Assembly (NCBI GenBank): GCA_947446975.1
Contig: CANFHM010000001.1
Coordinates: 62,001 to 126,000 of the forward strand
Origin: Microthrixaceae bacterium
GTDB taxonomy: Bacteria > Actinomycetota > Acidimicrobiia > Acidimicrobiales > Acidimicrobilacustridaceae
Reading direction: 5' to 3'
DNA: 64,000 bases
Part shown: one piece after another, positions 25,035 through 32,539 of the stretch
How the letters are laid out: each line of letters begins with the position of its first letter
How positions within the stretch are numbered: the first letter of the stretch is position 1
Notes under the pieces: model-generated
The model's input: the letters and a program-made list of their open reading frames with translations, nothing else
Told to the model about the DNA's origin: nothing
The model's database searches: none
Program-made: the position numbers and the translations under genes

Positions 25035-26467
25035 CACGCCGACACCTCGGCGAGATCATCGACACATCCGGCGATGAGCACGCTGTCTCCCGGAGCGGCC
25101 AGAGCGCTCACTGCATCGGCGGCCTCGGTCCGTGTCTCGATGTACAGCAGTCGCTCCCCCAGCGGTGCGGCCCACTCCCTCGGTGACCGTCGCGGCACGG
25201 GGAATGACTGACGGAGCTCCACCGGCAGGACGATCACCATGTCAGCCTGAGCGAGCGCCTCGATCCATCGACTCCGCCACCGCAGCAGATCAGCGTGGAG
25301 GAACGGCTCGAACACCACGAGCAGGCGTCCGCTGGTCCGGTTCCGCAGTTCGCCCACCACGGCCTCGAGTGCAGCGGGATGCTTGCCGAGGTCGTCGTAG
25401 ACGCAGACCCCGGAAGACTCCCCGACGAACTCGAGTCGACGACTGATCCCGGAGAGCTCGGCGAGTGAGGACGCGGCCTGCTCGCCACTGAGTCCGAACG
25501 CCCGCAGCGACATGAACGCGATCGCGACATCGTCGGCCAGATTCCCGGCGAGGATGTTCGTCTCCACAAGATGACGGGTCCCATCAGCATCGGTCACGCG
25601 CACGACCTCGCCCGACCTGCTGACCGTGTGGGTCCGCCCATCGAAGTCGCGTCCCAGTGCGAGCACCGGTGCCTGCGCGCCCCGAGCCATGGCGCGGAGC
25701 TCCCTCTGCCGACCGAGGATCACCGTCCCCGAACGAGGCGTGTTCTCGAGGAACACCGAGATGTCCCGCCGGTTCTCCGAAAGGCTGCGCCCGAAGATCG
25801 GATGATCGGACCAGGAGTTCGTCAGGACCGCCACATCAGCGGTGACGCGGGCGAGCGATCCATCAGAGTCGTCGACCTCGGCGACGACCGGTCCCGCACC
25901 GAGGCGCACGCCCCCGGCGAAGTTCCTCACCGTCGCACCGATGATCGCCAGGGGGTCGTGGCCGCTGCGGGCCGACGCTGCGGCGATGAGTGCGGCCACG
26001 GTCCCCTTCCCGTGCGACCCCGTGACCCCGATGGCGGGACGCGACGCCATCACCGCTGCGAGCAGGTCGGCCCGGTGATGCAGGCGATCATCGGCGAGTG
26101 CTGCCGCCACCTCGGGGAGTTCCCGCGGAACTGCAGAGCTCGTCACCAGATGTGGCTCGTCGATCCGTCCACCCGACGCATGGTCCTCGCCATGCCCGGC
26201 CAGGACCGTGATGCCCGCATCGACCAGTTCGCGATGGGCGATGTCTCCGTAGAGGTCACACCCGTCCACCCGGGATCCGAGGTGGTCGGCGACGATCGCC
26301 AGCGGGCGCAGCCCCCGGCCACGGATCCCGACCATGTGGAGGTGGAGGCCAGCGAGCGGAGGGAGCGGGTTGACGGGTGGAACGAACATGTCGTCACGCA
26401 GCGGCACGGATGGAGCCTCCCACATGCTCCGGGTTCGATCGGCCGATGGATCTCCGGATCTGACCAT
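25016..26467 (-). CDS. Divergent Mur ligase family protein (MurC-like)
   Basis: An up to 483-residue ATP-dependent ligase of the Mur family. LHMVGIRGRGLRPLA near residue 43 matches the N-terminal Rossmann motif of MurC (HFVGIGGxGM). The P-loop is GSHGKGT (150-156) in place of the MurC GTHGKTT, EVDDSDGS (197-204) matches the EADESDGS block, and YDDLGKHP replaces the MurC YDDYGHHP. These substitutions in conserved positions argue against it being the housekeeping MurC. The start is uncertain: ATGs at 26467, 26425 and 26389 are possible, the last giving a normal 457 residues. It is convergent to the repeat-peptide gene. Substrate unknown. Confidence 0.82.
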   Translation of the reverse strand: MVRSGDPSADRTRSMWEAPSVPLRDDMFVPPVNPLPPLAGLHLHMVGIRGRGLRPLAIVADHLGSRVDGCDLYGDIAHRELVDAGITVLAGHGEDHASGGRIDEPHLVTSSAVPRELPEVAAALADDRLHHRADLLAAVMASRPAIGVTGSHGKGTVAALIAAASARSGHDPLAIIGATVRNFAGGVRLGAGPVVAEVDDSDGSLARVTADVAVLTNSWSDHPIFGRSLSENRRDISVFLENTPRSGTVILGRQRELRAMARGAQAPVLALGRDFDGRTHTVSRSGEVVRVTDADGTRHLVETNILAGNLADDVAIAFMSLRAFGLSGEQAASSLAELSGISRRLEFVGESSGVCVYDDLGKHPAALEAVVGELRNRTSGRLLVVFEPFLHADLLRWRSRWIEALAQADMVIVLPVELRQSFPVPRRSPREWAAPLGERLLYIETRTEAADAVSALAAPGDSVLIAGCVDDLAEVSAWVLERL

Positions 26468-26505
26468 CTGGAACCGGCGAGAGCAGCACCAGCGACCTCG
26501 TCTGG

Positions 26506-26518
26506 TTTACGGTGTTCA
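26506..26518. promoter_or_regulatory. 13-bp inverted-repeat operator candidate (Rieske / Mur intergenic)
   Basis: TTTAC-GGT-GTTCA, an imperfect copy of the TGAAC-N3-GTTCA motif also found upstream of four other catabolic or transport genes. It lies 27 nt before the Rieske ATG, between that gene and the divergent Mur ligase. Confidence 0.5.
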
Positions 26519-26545
26519 GCCACAGGCACCGGGTCGAGGGGGACC

Positions 26546-27760
26546 ATGGACGCAACGCTGGAATCCACCATCAGGCAGCGCATCGAGACGGAGAAGTCGC
26601 GCACCGCGCCGCCACCGGAGGCCATCGCCGTCCCGCTCATCCCCACCGGGAGATACACCGATCCCGCATTCCATGAACTCGAGAAGGAGCGGGTGTTCGC
26701 CCGCAGCTGGCTCTTCGTCGGTCATGAATCGGAGTGGGCGGGCGCCGGCGCCTATCGCCTGATGACCCGATCGGGCGCTCCCATCGTCGTGGTGCGCGGT
26801 GAGGACGACGTGCTCCGGGCGTTCTACAACTCCTGTCGACATCGCGGCGCCCCTGTCACCCGCGACACCTGCGGCACCGCCCGGCGTCTCACCTGCCAGT
26901 ACCACTCGTGGTCCTACGGACTCGACGGTGGCCTCCGCGCTGTTCCGGATGCACGCAGCTTCGCCGGGCTCGACACGGAGGCGCTGGCGCTCGTGCCGGT
27001 GCGCTGCGAGGTCTGGGACGGCTGGGTGTTCATCAACGAGGACATCGATGCCCGACCGCTCGTCGAGTTCCTCGGTCCGCTCGCCGAGCAGATGAGCGAA
27101 CTCGACGGCCCCGTCATGCGCGCTGTCGGCAGCCAGGTGCACCATCTGGCCTGTAACTGGAAGCTCATGGTGGACGCCTTCCTCGAGGTGTATCACGTGC
27201 GAACCGTGCATCCCGACAACGCCGCGCTGCTCTACAACGACCAATCGGTCACCGTCTCGATGCTGCCCAACGGCCACAGTCGTCTCTCGGTCGAGAAGCA
27301 CGACATGTTCCGCGACATGCCTCTCGTGTCCGAGGAGAACGACAACCCGGCGGTGCCGCTGCTGTGGCGCCAGACCTCCACGTCCTACGGCATCTTCCCC
27401 AATCTCGTCGTCCCGATGGACACCGGGGCGTTCACGTTCCTGTGCATGTGGCCCACCAGCGACACCACCACGGACCTCGAACTGCGGTGGTACGCCCCGG
27501 CGTGGGCGGGCGAGGAGATCCCCCAGGAGCATCTCGATCGCATGGCGCTGTTCGACACCGTGATGGCGCAGGACACCGCCAACATGGCGCCCATCCAGGC
27601 CTCGATCTCCTCGCCGGGTGCTCGTCCTTTCCAGATCGGCTGGCACGAACGTCTCATCCACCATTTCCAGCGAGCGGTCGATCTCGCGATCGGGCCCGAT
27701 CGTCTGCCCGCGGGCACTGCGGTGTCCGATGCCCTCGACGGCTTCGTCGAGACCGCCTGA
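26546..27760 (+). CDS. Rieske non-heme iron oxygenase, alpha subunit
   Basis: A 404-residue ring-hydroxylating or related oxygenase. The Rieske [2Fe-2S] ligands are exact: Cys97, His99, Cys117 and His120 (CxH-x17-CxxH). The mononuclear iron His pair is His217 and His222 (EVYHVRTVH), and a distal Asp is expected near the C-terminal helix. ATG at 26546 was chosen for its GAGGGGG site 4 nt upstream. No small subunit, ferredoxin or reductase gene is next to it. A lipoprotein gene follows 20 nt later. Its substrate is unknown; the operator and the surrounding CoA ligases, SDRs and P450 suggest an aromatic, steroid or terpenoid compound. Confidence 0.92.
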   Translation: MDATLESTIRQRIETEKSRTAPPPEAIAVPLIPTGRYTDPAFHELEKERVFARSWLFVGHESEWAGAGAYRLMTRSGAPIVVVRGEDDVLRAFYNSCRHRGAPVTRDTCGTARRLTCQYHSWSYGLDGGLRAVPDARSFAGLDTEALALVPVRCEVWDGWVFINEDIDARPLVEFLGPLAEQMSELDGPVMRAVGSQVHHLACNWKLMVDAFLEVYHVRTVHPDNAALLYNDQSVTVSMLPNGHSRLSVEKHDMFRDMPLVSEENDNPAVPLLWRQTSTSYGIFPNLVVPMDTGAFTFLCMWPTSDTTTDLELRWYAPAWAGEEIPQEHLDRMALFDTVMAQDTANMAPIQASISSPGARPFQIGWHERLIHHFQRAVDLAIGPDRLPAGTAVSDALDGFVETA

Positions 27761-27780
27761 TCGAACGAACGGAGTCACCA

Positions 27781-28656
27781 ATGCACCTGCTCCCAGCATC
27801 AGCATCAGCATCAGCATCAGACCCGACAACACGATCGAGTGACGGCCGATCTCGCCGATCGCGGATGCTCCGGGCCACGGCGCTGGTGCTCACCGGTGCC
27901 GGCATGGTCGCACTGAGCGGCTGCGGATCGAGCAGCGGTTCCACCGCGGGCGGGCTGCCGGCCGGTGCCGACACGCTCGTCGGGCGCTACGCCCACTTCG
28001 ACGTGGTCGCGTATCAGGACCCCACGATGAAGACCCTCATCATCAGCACCGGATTCTCCGATCTGTCGATCCGCGACGGGCGGATGTGGAACCAGATGAC
28101 CTTCTGCCACGCCGACACCCCCACGGATCAGAAGCTGGAGGTCTCGATCTCCGATGCCGCAACGCGGGCCATCACGCCGATCGCCACCCCGGTCGAGGTC
28201 ACGAAGGTCGACGGGCGCTTCCACATCGTCCGACCGGCCACGCCCACCGCCATCGGCATCAATCTCGATGATCCGGCGAACGAATCACTCCCCACCGACC
28301 CGAACGATCCCCGGATCTTCGATGCCGACGGCGACGGCCATCCCGGCGTGACCTCGAAGGTGCGGATCAGCGATGCCCTCCAGGGCGAGGTGTACATCGC
28401 CCGGCGCGAGATCTTCGCCTACACGCTCACCCAGCAGAACGAGGATCGCTTCGCCGGGTTCGTCACCGATCACTCCGAACAGCTGGTGGTCGGGGCCAGT
28501 GATCCGATCTTCATGGCTGCCGGGCAGTGGAAGCAGATCGACGACACCTCCCGGAATCCGGCGATCTGGCAGCGGATCGATCCGAGCTGGGACTGCGAGA
28601 AGTTGGCGACCGAACGCGCCTCGCTGTTCCCGCCGAATCCGACGATCGACTGGTGA
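27781..28656 (+). CDS. Secreted lipoprotein with Ca-binding-like loop
   Basis: A 291-residue predicted lipoprotein. A long basic n-region with SRRSRMLR (Tat-like) precedes the hydrophobic LVLTGAGMVALSGC, with the lipobox Cys at residue 48. The mature part is beta-rich with DADGDGHPG (Asp181, 183, 185), similar to an EF-hand/dockerin calcium loop. The start ATG has GGAG 7 nt upstream and is followed by a hexamer repeat encoding Ala-Ser. No family is recognised. It is 20 nt downstream of the Rieske gene and is probably co-transcribed; the cargo or partner is unknown. A hairpin terminator follows the stop. Confidence 0.75.
   Translation: MHLLPASASASASDPTTRSSDGRSRRSRMLRATALVLTGAGMVALSGCGSSSGSTAGGLPAGADTLVGRYAHFDVVAYQDPTMKTLIISTGFSDLSIRDGRMWNQMTFCHADTPTDQKLEVSISDAATRAITPIATPVEVTKVDGRFHIVRPATPTAIGINLDDPANESLPTDPNDPRIFDADGDGHPGVTSKVRISDALQGEVYIARREIFAYTLTQQNEDRFAGFVTDHSEQLVVGASDPIFMAAGQWKQIDDTSRNPAIWQRIDPSWDCEKLATERASLFPPNPTIDW
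27794..27820 (+). repeat. CAGCAT hexanucleotide repeat
   Basis: Four and a half copies of CAGCAT encode Ala-Ser repeats in the n-region of the lipoprotein. The 6-bp period keeps the frame, so slippage would only change the length. Confidence 0.85.
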
Positions 28657-28658
28657 GT

Positions 28659-28688
28659 CATCGGCGTCGCTCGCGAGCGGCGCCGATG
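28659..28688. terminator. 30-nt perfect hairpin after the lipoprotein gene
   Basis: CATCGGCG (28659-28666) pairs with CGCCGATG (28681-28688), continuing inward through a T-G wobble and CGCTC/GAGCG. It starts 2 nt after the lipoprotein stop and is likely the terminator of the Rieske-lipoprotein unit. Confidence 0.7.
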
Positions 28689-28705
28689 GGCCTGATCGGT
28701 CGGCA

Positions 28706-28750
28706 GATGTCAGATGGCCCGATGTCAGTTGGCCCGGTGTCAGATGGCCC
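28706..28750. repeat. Three 15-bp tandem repeats over a stop codon
   Basis: Three near-identical 15-bp units (GATGTCAGATGGCCC with one or two changes) run into the 3' end of the minus-strand acyl-CoA ligase gene; its stop (complement of TCA, 28740-28742) lies in the third unit. Confidence 0.8.
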
Positions 28751-30311
28751 GGTCGATCCCGGCCCACCAGGGATCGCGGAGTTCACGTTTGGTGAGCTTG
28801 CCGGCGGCACTGCGAGGCAGTTCCTCGTGCACCTCGAAACTGCGGGGCACCTTGAACCCGGCCAGTCGTTCACGACAGAACACCGTGAGCTGTGCAGCGA
28901 AGGGTTCGGACCACTCGACGCCGGGACGCAGGGTGAGCGCCGCATGCACGGACTCCCCCATCTCCTCGTTCGGGATGCCGAACACGGCGGCGTCGATGAT
29001 GTCGGGGTGTTCGACGAGGACACCCTCGATCTCGGCCGGGTAGATGTTCACACCGCCGGACACGATCATGTCGATGCGGCGATCGCTCAGATAGAGGTAG
29101 CCGTCGTCGTCGAAGAAGCCGACATCGCCGAGGGTGGCGAACCCCTCGCCCCGATGGGCGGCGGCGGTCTTCTCCGGGGCGTTGTGGTATTCGAACCGTG
29201 ACCCCATGCGGCTGCGGAACCAGATCTGCCCGGGTCGGTTGGCCGGGAGGGCTGCGCCGTCATCGTCGAAGATCTCGATCTCCATGATCTCGAGGGGTCG
29301 GCCCACGCTGCCGGGCCGGGTGAGCCAGTCCTCGGCCTCGATCATCGACAGGAAGCCACCCTCGGTGCCGCCGTAGTACTCGGCCACGACCGGGCCGACC
29401 CAGTCGATCATGCGTCGCTTCACCGAGGGCGGGCAGGGAGCGGCGCCGTGCACGATGCGTGTGAGCGACGCCCCGCTGAAACCCTCGCGAATCTCGTCGG
29501 GCAGTTCGAGCATGCGCACCATCTGTGTGGGCACGAGATGCACACCGGTGACCTGATGCTCATCGATGAGAGCGAGCACCTGCGCCGCGTCGAACCGATG
29601 CTGCAGGACCACAGTGGCGCCGCAGCACAGGGCACCGGCCCCGAACACCCACTGGGCCGAGTGGTAGATGGGACCGCACACCAGCTGCACATCACGGCCG
29701 CCGGGGGTGACCCCGATCATGGGCGCCATCGAATGGGCGATGAGCGTGAGCATCTCGGGAGGACCGCCCACGGTGCTGAGTGTGGAGCGCACACCCTTGG
29801 GGAACCCCGTGGTGCCCGAGGTGTAGAACATCGGACCGCCGCGCTGGGCGTCGTCGATCTCGTCGTCGTGAGTGGCGGCGAGCACATCCTCGTAGGCCTC
29901 GAACCCGGCGGGCACCGCCGCGGCGTCGATCACGAACCGGGCCCGCACCGAGGACGCATCGGCGAGCTCCAGGGCATCGAGCACGACCGGCAGCCAGCGG
30001 GTGTCGGTGATGACCGCCGCCGCCGAGGAATCGTCGATGACATACGCGACCTCACGGGCCACGAGATGCCAGTTGACCGGCACCAGCAACCAGCCGCCGT
30101 GCGCGCAGGCGAGCGAGGCCTCGATGAACTCGGCCTGGTTGCCGAGCATGGTGAGCACGGTGTCGCCGACGGCGAGTCCGCGCGACCGCAGCGCATGGAC
30201 CAGACGGGTCACCCGCGAGTCGAGCTCGGTCCAGGACGTGACACCGCGCTCGTCGATGATCGCCGGTTCGTCACCTCGTTCCGCCACGATCGGCCCCAGC
30301 ACAGCTGTCAT
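28740..30311 (-). CDS. AMP-binding acyl-CoA ligase
   Basis: A 523-residue ANL-superfamily acyl-CoA synthetase. The AMP-binding motif FYTSGTTGFPKGV is near residue 177, YYGGTEGG near 317, the adenylation hinge SDRRID and the C-terminal catalytic Lys in SAAGKLTKREL are present. It activates a carboxylic acid to its CoA thioester; the family includes medium- and long-chain fatty acid and steroid side-chain ligases, and the substrate cannot be told here. GGGGGGA precedes the ATG. It is divergent from a TetR gene, a frequent arrangement when the regulator controls acyl-CoA metabolism. Confidence 0.93.
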   Translation of the reverse strand: MTAVLGPIVAERGDEPAIIDERGVTSWTELDSRVTRLVHALRSRGLAVGDTVLTMLGNQAEFIEASLACAHGGWLLVPVNWHLVAREVAYVIDDSSAAAVITDTRWLPVVLDALELADASSVRARFVIDAAAVPAGFEAYEDVLAATHDDEIDDAQRGGPMFYTSGTTGFPKGVRSTLSTVGGPPEMLTLIAHSMAPMIGVTPGGRDVQLVCGPIYHSAQWVFGAGALCCGATVVLQHRFDAAQVLALIDEHQVTGVHLVPTQMVRMLELPDEIREGFSGASLTRIVHGAAPCPPSVKRRMIDWVGPVVAEYYGGTEGGFLSMIEAEDWLTRPGSVGRPLEIMEIEIFDDDGAALPANRPGQIWFRSRMGSRFEYHNAPEKTAAAHRGEGFATLGDVGFFDDDGYLYLSDRRIDMIVSGGVNIYPAEIEGVLVEHPDIIDAAVFGIPNEEMGESVHAALTLRPGVEWSEPFAAQLTVFCRERLAGFKVPRSFEVHEELPRSAAGKLTKRELRDPWWAGIDRAI

Positions 30312-30407
30312 CGTCGTCCCCCCAACATGGCGGGCAACCTACCAACGTGGCCGTGGCGCCGCTCGGGCACTGCGCAGCGACAGGCCCGATGCGCCGGGAG
30401 CGACCGA

Positions 30408-30413
30408 TAGTGT
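30408..30413 (+). promoter_or_regulatory. -10 box of the TetR gene (leaderless)
   Basis: TAGTGT lies 6 nt before the GTG at 30420. No copy of the TGAAC-N3-GTTCA motif is present in this intergenic region. Confidence 0.4.
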
Positions 30414-30419
30414 CCCGAT

Positions 30420-31022
30420 GTGGCCCCTCCCGCTGATCGTCCCGCTCTGCAACGGAGCGCCATCATCGATGCCGCCCGCGAGATGATCATCACCGGCGGG
30501 CTCGAGGCCCTGTCGTTGCGACGGCTCGCCCGACAGCTCGGTGTCACCGCTCCGGCGCTCTATGGGTACGTGAAGAGCAAGCAGGATCTGCTCGGGGCGA
30601 TCGCCGAGACCGAGATCGGGCGCCTGGCGGCCGGGTTCGCCGAGGTCGATGACGCCGACCCCATCGATCGCATCCGGGCCCACAGCCGGGCCTACATCAC
30701 CTACGCCCGCGAGAACCCGGAGCTGTTCCAGGTGATGCTGCTCGCCCCGCCCGCGCTGCCCGATTCGGGGCTCCCCGAGGAGTCGGTGGCACCGTCGACC
30801 ACCATGGCCTTCGCCACCGCGGCGGGCGCCATCACCGATGCCATCGCCGCCGGTGCGCTCACCGCCACCGATCCCCAGATGATGGCGCTCATGCTCTGGA
30901 GCGGGGCCCATGGTGTGGCCACCGTGCTGCAGCTCGGATTCGATCTCCCGGTCGAGCTCGAGGACGCCATGATCGACGAGATGACGGATCGACTGCTGGC
31001 CGGGTACGGGTACCGGCCCTGA
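30420..31022 (+). CDS. TetR family transcriptional regulator
   Basis: A 200-residue TetR-type repressor. The N-terminal helix-turn-helix is standard: IIDAAREMIITGGLEALSLR followed by LARQLGVTAPALYGYVKSKQ. The C-terminal ligand domain is of the TetR_C_33/FadR-like helical type with many Ala and Leu. It lies between a divergent acyl-CoA ligase and the downstream liv-type transporter, and is the only regulator gene in the 26-50-kb catabolic region. It is therefore the best candidate to bind the repeated 13-bp palindrome, although its own promoter lacks one. The effector might be an acyl-CoA or the imported compound. Confidence 0.93.
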   Translation: MAPPADRPALQRSAIIDAAREMIITGGLEALSLRRLARQLGVTAPALYGYVKSKQDLLGAIAETEIGRLAAGFAEVDDADPIDRIRAHSRAYITYARENPELFQVMLLAPPALPDSGLPEESVAPSTTMAFATAAGAITDAIAAGALTATDPQMMALMLWSGAHGVATVLQLGFDLPVELEDAMIDEMTDRLLAGYGYRP

Positions 31023-31070
31023 TCGACACCTCCGCCGCGGAACTTCCCGCGCCGGAGCCCCCGACTGGGG

Positions 31071-31083
31071 TAAACAGTGTTAG
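31071..31083. promoter_or_regulatory. 13-bp inverted-repeat operator candidate (liv operon)
   Basis: TAAAC-AGT-GTTAG, a degenerate copy of the shared motif, 72 nt upstream of the substrate-binding protein start and 48 nt after the TetR stop. Confidence 0.42.
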
Positions 31084-31155
31084 GTGCCAGCGTCGGATCG
31101 CTCCTCGGGCGGTCACCGCAGGGGAAGCGCACCACGATCAGGGGGAGAACACACC

Positions 31156-32517
31156 GTGAGTCGCACCGCGAACCACATCGCGAACAACACCGCGAACAAC
31201 GCCGCGGACCGCACCGGCCGCAGGCGCCGCATCGCCGTCGTCGCGATGATCGCGACCGCCGCCATCATGGCGCTCTCCGCCACGGCCTGCAGCGAGAGCG
31301 GGTCGCAGGAGAGCTCCTCCACCACCCTGCCCAGCACGTGCGCTCCCACGGCGCTGCTCGACTGCGCCCGGCAGTCCGTGCTGGCGCCGTACACGCCGGC
31401 CTCGGCCACGGTGGCCACCGGCACCCCGATCAGTCTCGGCATGATCAACCAGGAGAACACGGTCGCTGGTTCCTTCCCCGAACTGAGCCTCGCCGTGAAG
31501 GCCGGGATCGAGTTCATCAACAAGGAGATGGGCGGGGTCAAGGGTCGCCCGCTCTCCCTCGAGGTCTGCAACACCGAGTTCTCGGCCGAGGGTTCCACCA
31601 ACTGCGCCCAGAAGTTCGTGCAGCAGAAGGTCCCCGCCGTCCTCGGCGGGATCGATGTGTTCGGCAACGGCATCGACACGCTCGCCCAGAACGGCATCCC
31701 CTACGTCGGCGGCATCCCGGTCAGCTCGCAGTCGTTCAGCGCACCCAACTCGTTCCAGTGGAGCGGCGGGAGCCAGTCGGCCGCAGTCGCGTTCGCCTGG
31801 TACGCCGCCGAGCAGCTCCATGCCAAGAAGGTCTCGATCGTCTACGGGGAGTTCGGTTCCATCGCCGCGAGCGCCGAGATGGGCAGGAAGGTCCTCGACG
31901 ACAGGGGCGTCTCGGTGCAGATGGTGCCGTACCCCGTGATGTCCACCGATCTCAGTCCGGCCATCAACGCCGCGGCATCGAGCGGCCCTGATGCCATCTT
32001 CATCCTCGCCGCCGACAGCGGCTGCAAGGGTGGCTTCGACGGCATCGCGTCGCTCGGCATCGAGGTCGCATCGTTCTACGTGGGCGCCTGCGCCGCCCCG
32101 GGGATCATCAGCCAGGTCGACGCCAGCAGGACCAACGGTGCCTACTTCAACGTCGAGGGTCCGATCATGGGCGATCCGCCCATCCCCGACAACCAGCTCT
32201 ACTCGGGGGTCATCTCCAAGTACGGCAACGGTCTCGATCCCGTGGGGGCCGGCACCGTCACGTTCCGGGCGCTCATGAATCTCTACGCGATCCTCGAGCA
32301 GATCAACGGTGACATCACACCGGCGGCGATCACCGCGGCGCTCGAGGCCACCGTCGACGCACCGAACTTCGCCGGCCATCCCTACACCTGCAACCACCGG
32401 CAGTTCGAGGGGCTCCCGGCCGTGTGCTCCCCGCAGCAGATCCTCGCCCGGATCGAGGACCGCAAGCTGAGTCAGATCACCGACTGGATCGACGTCGGCG
32501 CGATCTACAAGGGCTGA
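31156..32517 (+). CDS. livK: Branched-chain-amino-acid-type ABC transporter substrate-binding lipoprotein
   Basis: A 453-residue periplasmic-binding-protein-like lipoprotein of the LivK/Leu-Ile-Val type. GTG at 31156 has GGGGGAG about 8 nt upstream. The signal has an Asn/Ala-rich n-region, then RRRRIAVVAMIATAAIMALS with the lipobox Cys at residue 45 (ATAC). The mature domain starts with the typical NQENTVAGSFPELSLAVKAG pattern and contains FIKKE-like helices (EFINKEMGG). In actinobacterial catabolic loci such proteins carry aromatic or carboxylic compounds as often as amino acids. It starts a four-gene transport operon. Confidence 0.93.
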   Translation: MSRTANHIANNTANNAADRTGRRRRIAVVAMIATAAIMALSATACSESGSQESSSTTLPSTCAPTALLDCARQSVLAPYTPASATVATGTPISLGMINQENTVAGSFPELSLAVKAGIEFINKEMGGVKGRPLSLEVCNTEFSAEGSTNCAQKFVQQKVPAVLGGIDVFGNGIDTLAQNGIPYVGGIPVSSQSFSAPNSFQWSGGSQSAAVAFAWYAAEQLHAKKVSIVYGEFGSIAASAEMGRKVLDDRGVSVQMVPYPVMSTDLSPAINAAASSGPDAIFILAADSGCKGGFDGIASLGIEVASFYVGACAAPGIISQVDASRTNGAYFNVEGPIMGDPPIPDNQLYSGVISKYGNGLDPVGAGTVTFRALMNLYAILEQINGDITPAAITAALEATVDAPNFAGHPYTCNHRQFEGLPAVCSPQQILARIEDRKLSQITDWIDVGAIYKG

Positions 32518-32539
32518 TCCAGAGGCCCCGGAGGATCCC

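Noticed and set aside
24790-25065. Gly-rich repeat protein on the minus strand over the Pro/Arg repeat
   Set aside because: The + strand has the strong Shine-Dalgarno and synonymous-only variation in PPR codons; the minus-strand reading would need nonsynonymous variation at the same sites.
28659-28755. CRISPR-like array from the 15-bp repeats
   Set aside because: The units are directly adjacent with no spacers and there are only three; no cas genes are nearby.
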